A stretch of 64,000 nt of DNA, from contig NZ_CP111043.1 of NCBI RefSeq assembly GCF_026250525.1, positions 4,539,001-4,603,000 on the forward strand, read 5' to 3'. Below, in pieces: positions 1-7,836 of this stretch. The first letter of the stretch is position 1, and every line of letters begins with the position of its first letter. The position numbers and the translations under genes are program-made. The notes below the pieces were generated by a model. That model was not told where the DNA came from. It worked only from the letters and a program-made list of their open reading frames with translations, and did not search any database. This DNA comes from Chondrinema litorale (lineage in GTDB: Bacteria; Bacteroidota; Bacteroidia; Cytophagales; Flammeovirgaceae).

Positions 1-1
1 T

Positions 2-163
2 GTAATATTTTTTAGAGACCCACTAGGAAAACACCCTCACGAACCAGATGTGCAGATGTTGTTGAGACTGTGTGACTTATATAATGTGCCTTTGGCTACA
101 AACCCAGCAACAGCACACTTACTTTTAAAAGGGATGTTTACAGAAACTCACCCGAAAGGATAA
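2..163 (+). CDS. mgsA: Methylglyoxal synthase, C-terminal fragment
   Basis: This is the last 53 codons of a gene that begins left of the window. The enzyme converts dihydroxyacetone phosphate to methylglyoxal and phosphate in the cytoplasm, a bypass of lower glycolysis. The visible part carries the family's FFRDPLGKHPHEPD segment and the later LATNPATAHLLL segment, whose histidine corresponds to the active-site histidine of the family. The protein ends in a short tail after the last helix and stops at 161-163, only four bases from the stop of the convergent gene. The N-terminal phosphate-binding half is not visible, so completeness cannot be judged. Confidence 0.88.
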   Translation, partial: VIFFRDPLGKHPHEPDVQMLLRLCDLYNVPLATNPATAHLLLKGMFTETHPKG

Positions 164-167
164 TTGA

Positions 168-1385
168 TTATTTTCTGAAATATCGGGTTTGGGTCATCAA
201 CCACGAGAGTGAAAATAATGCGATTACAGAACTTATAAATAAAACTTGTTCGAAATTGGGTTGTTGGTGGACAGTATAGGTTAAAAATAGGCAGCTTAAA
301 ACCAATCTTATACTTTCCAAAAACAGCCCTCTTTTTTTCCTCTCGAATAAGAATCCGAAATTCATTACAGCTAGAATAATTAATAATGCTCCTGCAATTT
401 TATAATCTAATGAGAATAAAGATTCATTAAAAAGGAAAAAGGCAGTTCCTGCAACTGTAATTGCATATTGGAAAAAGATGTAAAAGTTTAAAGATTTAGG
501 AGCTATCGTTCTAAATTTTCTGTAGTTTTCTTTTCTAACTAAGGGTATTTTAAGCTGTCCGCCAGCATAGGCAGGTCGCCAACCTGGAGGTTTATAAAAA
601 ATTCTAAATTTATCTTGCCAGTTGCTAAGCAACTTAGATTCTTTATACATATAATACCAGTGACTCACATTTGCCCAAACCGGATTCCACGAAGTTAATG
701 GTGTAGTAATTCCGTAAACAGGTTTTGTTTTTTCTTCCTCAAAAGTACCAAACACTCTATCCCATATTATAAAAACACCTGCATGGTTTTTATCAATGTA
801 TTCTGGGTTTCTACCATGATGCACTCTATGATGAGAAGGTGTATTGAGAATAAATTCCAACGGGCCAAGCTTTTTAATTACTTCTGTATGTATCCAGAAT
901 TGGTAAAGTAGGTTTAAGCCATTTGCCCACACAAAAGACAAAGTATCGAAGCCAAACAAAGCAAGCGGAAGATAGAATATAAATGTAAAGAACTTATGAA
1001 ACCAGCTTTGTCTTAATGCAACTGATAAATTATACTCTTCACTTTGATGATGTACTACATGCCCGGCCCATAAAAAATTAACTTCATGGCTCCATCTGTG
1101 AACCCAGTAATAAATAAAATCTACTGCAATAAATAGTACAATGAAGCTTAACAGGCTGTTTTCGAAACTAAAAAAAGCATGGTATTCATATAAATACTGA
1201 TAAAAACCCAGTGTGATTACTTTCGCAAAAATTCCAATTATTTGATCTCCAATACCACACGAAATGTTGGTTACCGAGTCAGACATTCTATAATAGTCTG
1301 GTCTTTTAACAAGTGTGTAAATTAATTCAAGACCAATGAGTAGAAAATAGATTGGAATAGAAAGAACTACCGGACTTAAATCCAT
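168..1385 (-). CDS. Sterol desaturase/fatty acid hydroxylase superfamily protein, alkylglycerol monooxygenase-like
   Basis: An integral membrane di-iron oxygenase of 405 residues. All the histidine boxes of the fatty acid hydroxylase superfamily are present: HRWSH at residues 96-100, HVVHH at 109-113 and HRVHH at 186-190. They lie between hydrophobic segments at about 5-25, 78-95 and 133-165. Unlike short bacterial family members (about 270-300 residues), it continues after the catalytic domain with a loop and a second hydrophobic block (about 305-400). That layout recalls animal alkylglycerol monooxygenase, which cleaves ether lipids. The substrate is inferred, not shown. The ATG at 1385 directly precedes a membrane segment. 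The gene runs convergently into mgsA with a four-base gap. Confidence 0.85.
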   Translation of the reverse strand: MDLSPVVLSIPIYFLLIGLELIYTLVKRPDYYRMSDSVTNISCGIGDQIIGIFAKVITLGFYQYLYEYHAFFSFENSLLSFIVLFIAVDFIYYWVHRWSHEVNFLWAGHVVHHQSEEYNLSVALRQSWFHKFFTFIFYLPLALFGFDTLSFVWANGLNLLYQFWIHTEVIKKLGPLEFILNTPSHHRVHHGRNPEYIDKNHAGVFIIWDRVFGTFEEEKTKPVYGITTPLTSWNPVWANVSHWYYMYKESKLLSNWQDKFRIFYKPPGWRPAYAGGQLKIPLVRKENYRKFRTIAPKSLNFYIFFQYAITVAGTAFFLFNESLFSLDYKIAGALLIILAVMNFGFLFERKKRGLFLESIRLVLSCLFLTYTVHQQPNFEQVLFISSVIALFSLSWLMTQTRYFRK

Positions 1386-1403
1386 TTATTTAAAAAATTA
1401 GTG

Positions 1404-1428
1404 AAAAAAAACTGCCCCTAAAGGCAGT
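1404..1428 (-). terminator. Rho-independent terminator after the glutathione peroxidase gene
   Basis: A perfect six-base stem (ACTGCC at 1411-1416 with GGCAGT at 1423-1428) and a six-base loop. Read on the minus strand it is followed by a run of about eight T. It lies about 50 bases beyond the peroxidase stop and before the start of the hydroxylase gene. Confidence 0.7.
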
Positions 1429-1475
1429 ATGGCTATCTAATTAAAGATAATAATTTTCACTCTCTTTTTCAATGC

Positions 1476-2039
1476 TTAAAGCAATGATGTAATAGCTTCG
1501 TCTCTAGGATTAATACCTGAACCAAAGAATTTCACTAACTCACCTTTTTCATTCACTAAGTACTTGCAGAAGTTCCAACTTGGTTCCTGTTCGTTCCAAC
1601 CGTTTTCTTTCGGGTTAGAAAGCCATTCGTATAAAGCACTTTGGTTGTCACCAATCACATCTATTTTTTCAAACATTTGGAAGGTAACCCCAAAATTTTT
1701 TTTGCAAAAGGTGGCTATATCTTCATTACTGCCGGGCTCCTGACCTAAAAAGTTATTAGCAGGAAAACCTAAGATTGTTATCTTGTCTCCATAGTTTTCA
1801 TGAAGCCACTGTAAATCTTCGTACTGAGGAGTATACCCACATTTAGATGCCGTATTTACTAATAATACCTTTTTATTTTTGAAAGCTGAAAAGTCGATTT
1901 GCTTACCATCTATAGCTGTCATGGTAAAGTCATAAAAAGATTTGTCGGGCATAGCTTCAAGAGTATCAGGTTTACTTATTTGTTTATTCGAGTCAAAGCA
2001 AGATGTGAGAATGAGCGCAATAAATATGAGTTTTTTCAT
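1476..2039 (-). CDS. Glutathione peroxidase family lipoprotein (Cys type, probably thioredoxin dependent)
   Basis: The protein reduces peroxides. Starting at the ATG at 2039 gives an MKKLIF leader ending in the lipobox LTSC, with C14 as the lipidation site, so it is probably an envelope lipoprotein. An upstream in-frame start at 2075 would bury the leader and is less likely. The catalytic tetrad is visible: C67 in ASKCGYT (cysteine instead of selenocysteine), Q100 in GQEPG, and W155-N156 in WNFCKYLV. C112 (TFCKKNF) matches the resolving cysteine of thioredoxin-using GPx proteins, so thioredoxin or a similar dithiol is the likely reductant. It lies 53 bases downstream of a DinB-like gene on the same strand and may share its transcript. 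Confidence 0.88.
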   Translation of the reverse strand: MKKLIFIALILTSCFDSNKQISKPDTLEAMPDKSFYDFTMTAIDGKQIDFSAFKNKKVLLVNTASKCGYTPQYEDLQWLHENYGDKITILGFPANNFLGQEPGSNEDIATFCKKNFGVTFQMFEKIDVIGDNQSALYEWLSNPKENGWNEQEPSWNFCKYLVNEKGELVKFFGSGINPRDEAITSLL

Positions 2040-2092
2040 AGTTTCAATTTTATTTCTGAGTGTAAAGTAAGTCATTTTAATTATGACTTAGC

Positions 2093-2569
2093 TTAAAGTT
2101 TGGCCAATCGGCTAACTACTGCAACTTGTCCTGAGTGGTAAATGTCATGTTCTGCAACACCATTTATCAAATAGTGATAGCTGTATTCTCTATTGTGAAC
2201 TTTTTGTTCTAGAAAATCATCATTCTTTTCTTGTAAAAGATTAAACAAGGTAACATGTGTTTCTAAGAGCTCTTTTTTTAATGTTATCCAATCTTCGTTT
2301 GAGGTGATGATAACCTCAGGCCAATCTTCGGCAGAATTTAACTCAATATAAAATTGGTTTTTGCCTTCAATTTTATCAATCGCAAATTTCCTCCAATTAA
2401 TCATATGTTTTACAAGTTTGGCAACGGAATAGTTTAAACCAACAGGAGTAATGTTGGCTAATTTGTAATCTATACTTTCTAGTTTATGAATTAATGGTTC
2501 ATTATACCAAGGAGTTCCCTGTAAAACAGAATTTAACTTGTGAATCAATTTTGTTATTTCAGTTTTCAT
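2093..2569 (-). CDS. DinB superfamily protein
   Basis: A 158-residue all-helical protein of the DinB/YfiT-like putative metalloenzyme superfamily. The three-histidine metal site typical of the fold can be traced: one His in VKHMINWR (about residue 49), and the pair in EHDIYHSGQ near the C-terminus. The ending GQVAVVSRLAKL is also typical. Members of the fold act in thiol-dependent transfer reactions or are uncharacterised, and nothing here fixes the substrate. There is no signal peptide, so it is cytoplasmic. The peroxidase gene follows on the same strand, which hints at a stress or thiol role only by association. Confidence 0.82.
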   Translation of the reverse strand: MKTEITKLIHKLNSVLQGTPWYNEPLIHKLESIDYKLANITPVGLNYSVAKLVKHMINWRKFAIDKIEGKNQFYIELNSAEDWPEVIITSNEDWITLKKELLETHVTLFNLLQEKNDDFLEQKVHNREYSYHYLINGVAEHDIYHSGQVAVVSRLAKL

Positions 2570-2681
2570 TATCTTTCGACTTAAAAAAATATCAGTATTA
2601 TTTAATCCTTTTTCTGATGATAATCAGTTTCGCTTTAATTATCAGAAATAATATATAAAATTGTAGAATAATCTTTGGGTA

Positions 2682-3896
2682 ATGCTAGCTGAACTAACAA
2701 AAACCGACATCCTGCTATATATTTCAATCCCTATAACCAGCGGATTGGTTGGCTGGTTTACCAATTATCTCGCCCTCAAGATGACTTTCTACCCAATAGA
2801 ATTTATAGGAATCAGGCCGATTGGCTGGCAAGGAATTATTCCATCTAAGACAAAGAAAATGGCTGAAAAGTCTGTGGATTTGTTGACTGTAAAATTACTA
2901 CGGATGGAAGAACAGTTTGCCAAGATTGATCCGCATAAGGTGGCTGAAGAAATGAGAGCTAGTTTAATGGAAATTTCTGTAAAGTTGACAGATGAAGTAA
3001 TGGATGCTCAAATTCCAGACCTTTGGCATCGAACACCAAAAGCCATTAAACAAGGAGTGTATGAAGCTGCCGAAGAAATTCTGCCGGAAGTGGTGGAAGA
3101 AATGATGATAGATATAAAAACACATATTAACGAGCTCATCGATCTAAAGCGTCTTTCAGTAGGTATTTTAATGAAAGACAAGACTTTGGTAAATGAGATT
3201 TTTCTAAAATGTGGTAAAGAAGAATTTAAATTTATAGAGAGGTCTGGCTTTTATTTTGGCTTTTTATTCGGTTTTAGCCAGATGGTAATTTTTTACTTTT
3301 TTAAACCTTGGTGGATATTACCACTTTTCGGTTTAATTGTAGGCTACATTACTAACTGGCTGGCTATAAAACTCATCTTCGAACCACGTAGACCTAAAAA
3401 ATATGGGCCACTGGTTTTACAGGGGTTATTTCAAAAAAGACAGCAAGAAGTTGCTAAAGAATATTCAGAAATAATCTCATCAAGAATTTTAACAACCGAA
3501 GGACTTTTTGAATATATGTTGAGAGGACCCGGTTCTGTAAAATTGGCAGAGCTATTAAAAATACATATCGAAAAAGTAGTTGATCATACTGCAGGAGTAT
3601 CGGGTACAATTATGAAAATGATCTCGGGTGAAGAAAGAATGAAAGTGATAAAAAACATAGTTTTTTTCAGGTTTATGCAAGAACTTCCTATTTCGATAAG
3701 ACAAGTTTTTGGCTATGCTGAAGAATCGTTAGACTTAAAAAATAACTTGAGAACAAAAATGTCGGCACTTTCACCAGAAGAGTTCGAAGGTTTTTTGAGA
3801 CCAGCTTTTCAAGAAGATGAAATTACATTGATACTTGTTGGAGCAGTACTCGGCTGTATGGCTGGCTTTGCGCAATATTTTATTTTATTCGGATAG
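2682..3896 (+). CDS. DUF445 family membrane protein
   Basis: A 404-residue protein matching DUF445: an N-terminal membrane segment with GWFTNYLALKMTF, then the PIGWQGIIPSK signature, a long amphipathic helical middle, a second copy of the signature (TNWLAIKLIFEPRRPKKYGP, with QGLFQKRQ after it), and a C-terminal membrane segment ending the protein. The internal repeat of the TNxLAxK...P pattern (about residues 27-60 and 220-255) is clear by eye. The function of the family is not established. The ATG at 2682 is eight bases after an AATCTTTGGG stretch that resembles a -7 box, so the transcript may have a very short leader. It is the first gene of a + strand run with creD and the quinone oxidoreductase. 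Confidence 0.85.
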   Translation: MLAELTKTDILLYISIPITSGLVGWFTNYLALKMTFYPIEFIGIRPIGWQGIIPSKTKKMAEKSVDLLTVKLLRMEEQFAKIDPHKVAEEMRASLMEISVKLTDEVMDAQIPDLWHRTPKAIKQGVYEAAEEILPEVVEEMMIDIKTHINELIDLKRLSVGILMKDKTLVNEIFLKCGKEEFKFIERSGFYFGFLFGFSQMVIFYFFKPWWILPLFGLIVGYITNWLAIKLIFEPRRPKKYGPLVLQGLFQKRQQEVAKEYSEIISSRILTTEGLFEYMLRGPGSVKLAELLKIHIEKVVDHTAGVSGTIMKMISGEERMKVIKNIVFFRFMQELPISIRQVFGYAEESLDLKNNLRTKMSALSPEEFEGFLRPAFQEDEITLILVGAVLGCMAGFAQYFILFG

Positions 3897-3911
3897 TGTT
3901 AATTAGATTTT

Positions 3912-5252
3912 ATGAACGACTCACCTAGTTTTTTCGAAAGGTTGAATAACTGGATCAGAAACTCTGTAATGGTAAAGCTGATCTCCATGGCAATTTTAAT
4001 CTTACTTTTGCTTATTCCTGCCAACATGGTTGAAAGCCTGATTCGAGAAAGAGAGTATCGTAGGTTAGACGTGATCAACGAAATTAGTGGAACTTGGGGA
4101 AATGACCAGACGCTGACCAGTGCAGTACTTACTGTACCTTATGAAATTTACTTTACAAATGATAAAAAGGAAGTTGTAACTCAAACTCAATATGCACACT
4201 TTCTCCCTGAGAATCTGCAAATAGATGGCGAAATATCTCCAGAAAAAAGATATAGAAGTTTATATGAAGTAGTAGTGTATGTGGCTTCACTTTCTGTAAA
4301 AGGAAATTTTAAAAATATAGATTTCTCTGAGTGGAATATTAGGTCAGAAGATATTCTTTGGAATAAAGCATTCCTTTCTATTGGTATTACAGATATGCGT
4401 GGTATTCAGGAAAAAATACTTTTGCAATGGAATGATACAACACTTTCTTTAAATCCGGGAATAGAATCTAACGATGTAATTGAATCTGGTGTGAGTGTAA
4501 AAGTTCCTGTAAATGCAGAATCAGCTAATTTAAACTTCTCTTACAGTTTAACATTAAATGGCAGCAAAACGCTTAACTTTATTCCATTAGGTGAAGAAAC
4601 AAATGTGTCTATCATTTCTAGTTGGTCTGATCCGAGTTTTATGGGAGCCTTTATCCCTGATGAGAAAACAATCAATAACTCTGGATTTACAGCAGATTGG
4701 AAAGTGCTCCATCTGAACAGAAATTATCCGCAAAAGTGGCGAGGTGAATCTTTCCATGTTAATACATCTTCTTTTGGCGTAAATCTGCTTGTGCCGGTAG
4801 ATCATTATCAAAAAAGTACACGCTCTGCTAAATATGCAGTGATGTTTATCGCACTTACTTTTTTAATTTTCTTCTTTGTAGAAATCTTAAATCAAAAGCG
4901 TATCCATCCGATACAATACATTTTGGTTGGTTTAGCACTATGTATTTTCTATACGGTTCTAGTAGCGCTTTCAGAACATATATCATTTAATCTAGCTTAT
5001 ATAGCTTCTGCCATTGCCGTAATTGTGCTAATCAGTTTATATGCTTCTTCATTTTTTAAATCTACCAAGCTTACGCTACTTTGTGCTTTGGTTTTAGTTA
5101 TCTTGTACGGCTTCTTGTTCACACTACTACAATTGCAAGATTATGCCTTGTTGCTAGGTAGTTTCGGGTTGTTTGTAACACTGGCGATTGTCATGTACCT
5201 TTCACGAAATATCAACTGGTATGATTTCATCAATAAATCAGATAAAGAATGA
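3912..5252 (+). CDS. creD: CreD family inner membrane protein
   Basis: A 446-residue homologue of E. coli CreD, an inner membrane protein made under CreBC control and tied to envelope stress and colicin E2 tolerance. It has the family layout: one N-terminal membrane segment (about 19-38), a large extracytoplasmic domain beginning with the conserved RREYRRLDVINEISGTWG-type region, and a block of five or six membrane helices from about 308 to 435. No creB or creC gene lies nearby, so control must differ here. It starts 15 bases after the DUF445 stop, and its TGA overlaps the ATG of the next gene (ATGA), which indicates translational coupling. Confidence 0.88.
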   Translation: MNDSPSFFERLNNWIRNSVMVKLISMAILILLLLIPANMVESLIREREYRRLDVINEISGTWGNDQTLTSAVLTVPYEIYFTNDKKEVVTQTQYAHFLPENLQIDGEISPEKRYRSLYEVVVYVASLSVKGNFKNIDFSEWNIRSEDILWNKAFLSIGITDMRGIQEKILLQWNDTTLSLNPGIESNDVIESGVSVKVPVNAESANLNFSYSLTLNGSKTLNFIPLGEETNVSIISSWSDPSFMGAFIPDEKTINNSGFTADWKVLHLNRNYPQKWRGESFHVNTSSFGVNLLVPVDHYQKSTRSAKYAVMFIALTFLIFFFVEILNQKRIHPIQYILVGLALCIFYTVLVALSEHISFNLAYIASAIAVIVLISLYASSFFKSTKLTLLCALVLVILYGFLFTLLQLQDYALLLGSFGLFVTLAIVMYLSRNINWYDFINKSDKE

Positions 5253-6229
5253 AAGCAATAATTAGCAATGGATTTGGTGGACCAGAAGTATTGAGTTTGG
5301 GAGAAGCCGCTAATCCAGAAGTTAACGAAGAAGAAATTTTAATTAAAGTAGCAGCAACAGCATTAAACAGAGCCGATACTTTACAAAGAGAAGGCAAATA
5401 TCCTCCCCCCAAAGGAGAAAGTCAGATAATAGGTTTAGAAGCTGCTGGTGTAGTTGAGCAAACTGGCAAAGCAGTTACTAAATGGAAAAAAGGAGATAAG
5501 GTTTGCTGTTTATTGGCAGGAGGTGCTTATGCAGAATATGTAAAAGTACACCAACATTTGGCAATGCCAGTTCCACAAACTTTAAGTCTTGAAGAAAGTG
5601 CAGCAATTCCTGAAGTATTTCTTACAGCTTATCAGGCTTTAATTAGCCTTTGTGAGATGCAAGAAGGGGAAAAGGTTTTAATACATGCAGGAGGAAGCGG
5701 TGTTGGTACAGCAGCAATTCAACTAGCCAAACTTAGAAATGCAGAAATATTTGTAACAGCTTCTAAAACAAAACATCAGACTTGTTTTGATTTAGGTGCG
5801 AACCACGCGATCGACTATAAATCACAAGATTTTGCAGAAGAGATAAAAGAACTGACCAAAGGTAAAGGGGTAGATGTGGTGATTGATTTTATGGGAGCAT
5901 CTTATTTTAAAAAGAATCTGGATGTGATGGGAATGGATGGAAGAATGGTAATGCTCGCTTGGATGGGAGGTTTTAAGCTCGATTCTTTGAATTTAGTTCC
6001 AGTATTGAGTAAGCGATTAAAAATTATGGGTTCTACCCTAAGAGCTAGAAGTGTAGATTATAAAAAGACTTTGATAGAAGGTTTTACCAATGATTTTGTT
6101 CCATATTTTGATAAAGGAGAACTAAAGCCTGTAATTGATACAGTAATGAGTTGGTCGGCTATTCAAGAAGCACATACTCGCATGGATGCCAACTTAAATA
6201 CTGGTAAAATAATCCTGAAGGTTGATTAA
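5249..6229 (+). CDS. NAD(P)H-quinone oxidoreductase, zinc-free MDR family (PIG3-like)
   Basis: A 326-residue medium-chain dehydrogenase/reductase of the quinone oxidoreductase branch. Visible features are the GroES-like N-terminal domain with NRADTLQREGKYPPP, the GLEAAGVV segment, the nucleotide-binding motif HAGGSGVGTAAIQLAK (about residues 147-162), and the C-terminal GSTLRARS region typical of TP53I3/PIG3-type proteins. The cysteine/histidine zinc ligands of alcohol dehydrogenases are absent, as expected for quinone reductases. It probably reduces quinones or enones with NADPH in the cytosol. The start overlaps the creD stop by four bases, so it is the last gene of the DUF445-creD operon. 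Confidence 0.9.
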   Translation: MKAIISNGFGGPEVLSLGEAANPEVNEEEILIKVAATALNRADTLQREGKYPPPKGESQIIGLEAAGVVEQTGKAVTKWKKGDKVCCLLAGGAYAEYVKVHQHLAMPVPQTLSLEESAAIPEVFLTAYQALISLCEMQEGEKVLIHAGGSGVGTAAIQLAKLRNAEIFVTASKTKHQTCFDLGANHAIDYKSQDFAEEIKELTKGKGVDVVIDFMGASYFKKNLDVMGMDGRMVMLAWMGGFKLDSLNLVPVLSKRLKIMGSTLRARSVDYKKTLIEGFTNDFVPYFDKGELKPVIDTVMSWSAIQEAHTRMDANLNTGKIILKVD

Positions 6230-6241
6230 ACTTTCAGGATT
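6211..6241. terminator. Stem-loop at the convergent end of the quinone oxidoreductase and symporter genes
   Basis: A nine-base perfect stem (AATCCTGAA at 6211-6219 with TTCAGGATT at 6233-6241). The loop contains the stop codon of the oxidoreductase. The T run after it is weak, so termination efficiency is uncertain. Confidence 0.5.
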
Positions 6242-6254
6242 GTTAAATTTCTCA

Positions 6255-7649
6255 TCAAACATTTTCTTTTACTTCAGTATTTTTTGATTTTGGAAATAAT
6301 CTTCCAACCATCAGTCCGACAAATGCGAATAGTAATCCAATTAGTATGCTAGGAGTTTCTACAGGATAATGTTCAAAAATTAGCCAGCCTGTCATCCCAG
6401 AAAACATAGAAAGTATCGCTGCTTTTTCTGAGAAAGAAGGGAAGTACAAACCCGCAATCATTGGAATAAATAAAGAAACCAAACTGAATGCAGAAGACAT
6501 CGACACCAAATCGAAAATGTTGCCTTGCATATTGGCGAGGATGAGCGAAAACACCGTCACCAAAACCACAGACAGACGCATCATTTGAAGCAACTTTTTG
6601 TCATCAGTGTTTTTCATATAGGGTTTAATGATGTTTTCTGCTAGTATAGATGCTGGTGCTAAAATTGCTCCGCTCGAAGTACTCATAATGGCAGATAGTA
6701 AAGCGCCAAAAAACATGATTTGTAAGAATAAATTTCCATGCATCAACACCACATTCGGGATCACTAATTGCGCATCGCCTTCCATTAATTCCGGATAAAG
6801 TTGTTTGGAGCACAGCCCGATAAAAAGCGGAATAAAGCCAATAGTTAAATACATGGCTGCACTGATGTAAGAAGCTTTTACAGAAATATCGGCAGATTTG
6901 GCTGCCATTACTCTTTGGAAAACATCTTGTTGCGGAATAGAACCTAAGCCAATGGTAATCCAAGCGGCTATGTATGTGGTAATTCCTGTATAAGAGAATT
7001 CAGGGGTGAAATTGAAAAATCCTTCAGGAGCTTTATCAATTACTGTTGCAACTCCACCAGCATGGTCACTCAAGCTAAAAGCCAGAAATAATAAACCTGC
7101 AACGATTATAATGGTTTGCATAAAATCTGTAATGGAAATTGCCCACATACCGCCTATGTAAGTGTATATCAATACAGCAACAGTTCCACCGATCATTCCC
7201 ATTGCTAGCGGAATGCCTAATACCACATTCAAGATTAAACCGATAGCAACAAATTGTGCGGCAATCCAGCCGAAGTAAGAAGGAACAAGAAACAAACTGG
7301 CTATGAGTTCTGCCTTTTTGCCAAACTTTACTCTGTAGAAATCACCAAAGGTGAGAATCTTCATCTTATAAAGCGGTCGGGCAAAAAATACGCCTACAAG
7401 CAACAAGCAAAGTGCTGCTCCAAAAGGGTCTTCTACTACGCCAATTAAACCATGTTGTACAAATTCTGAGGAGGAGCCTAAAATTGTTTCGGAACCGAAC
7501 CAAGTGGCAAACATGGCTGATGCAGCCAAAGGCAAAGGCAAGCTTCTACCTGCTAAAACAAAGTCTTCTGAGTTTTTTACCAGACGCGACGCCCAAAAAC
7601 CAATAAGTATGGTAATTATTAAATAACAAACAATAGATACTGCAAGCAC
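6255..7649 (-). CDS. Sodium:solute symporter (SSF family)
   Basis: A 464-residue polytopic transporter with about 12-13 hydrophobic segments. The early NSEDFVLAGRSLPLP segment, the AMFATWFGSETILG region (membrane segment 2) and the GGMWAISITDFMQ signature around residues 166-180 are characteristic of the SSF family (proline, pantothenate, sugar and choline carriers). The substrate cannot be read from sequence. The start is a GTG at 7649, immediately before the first membrane segment, with no nearby in-frame ATG. Downstream it converges on the quinone oxidoreductase. Upstream it is divergent from the E1 dehydrogenase, sharing a 187-base control region. Confidence 0.88.
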   Translation of the reverse strand: MLAVSIVCYLIITILIGFWASRLVKNSEDFVLAGRSLPLPLAASAMFATWFGSETILGSSSEFVQHGLIGVVEDPFGAALCLLLVGVFFARPLYKMKILTFGDFYRVKFGKKAELIASLFLVPSYFGWIAAQFVAIGLILNVVLGIPLAMGMIGGTVAVLIYTYIGGMWAISITDFMQTIIIVAGLLFLAFSLSDHAGGVATVIDKAPEGFFNFTPEFSYTGITTYIAAWITIGLGSIPQQDVFQRVMAAKSADISVKASYISAAMYLTIGFIPLFIGLCSKQLYPELMEGDAQLVIPNVVLMHGNLFLQIMFFGALLSAIMSTSSGAILAPASILAENIIKPYMKNTDDKKLLQMMRLSVVLVTVFSLILANMQGNIFDLVSMSSAFSLVSLFIPMIAGLYFPSFSEKAAILSMFSGMTGWLIFEHYPVETPSILIGLLFAFVGLMVGRLFPKSKNTEVKENV

Positions 7650-7806
7650 TTCTTACTTATAATTTGAAGTATGTTTAATAGAGTTAGCTAATAGCGCTTA
7701 TTGGTTTTGTAGATACAAATTAAAAATGAATTGTTTATGCTAACAACATTTGCTTATTGCTTTTTTGTTTTGAAGAGGATCAACTATTAAATTCTGCCAT
7801 AATTCC

Positions 7807-7814
7807 TAGATTTG
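7807..7814 (+). promoter_or_regulatory. Candidate -7 box for the E1 dehydrogenase gene
   Basis: TAGATTTG fits the Bacteroidota -7 consensus TAnnTTTG exactly and ends 22 bases before the GTG start. No TTTG is present at the usual 19-base spacing upstream, so the -33 element is weak or absent. Confidence 0.4.
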
Positions 7815-7836
7815 GTTTTAACTAAATTCAATAACC

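Noticed and set aside
2040..2075. N-terminal extension of the glutathione peroxidase
   Set aside because: A start there would put 12 polar residues before a clear lipoprotein leader, so the ATG at 2039 is preferred.
7254..7606. Short + strand frames inside the symporter
   Set aside because: They are low-complexity shadows opposite a strongly conserved transporter.
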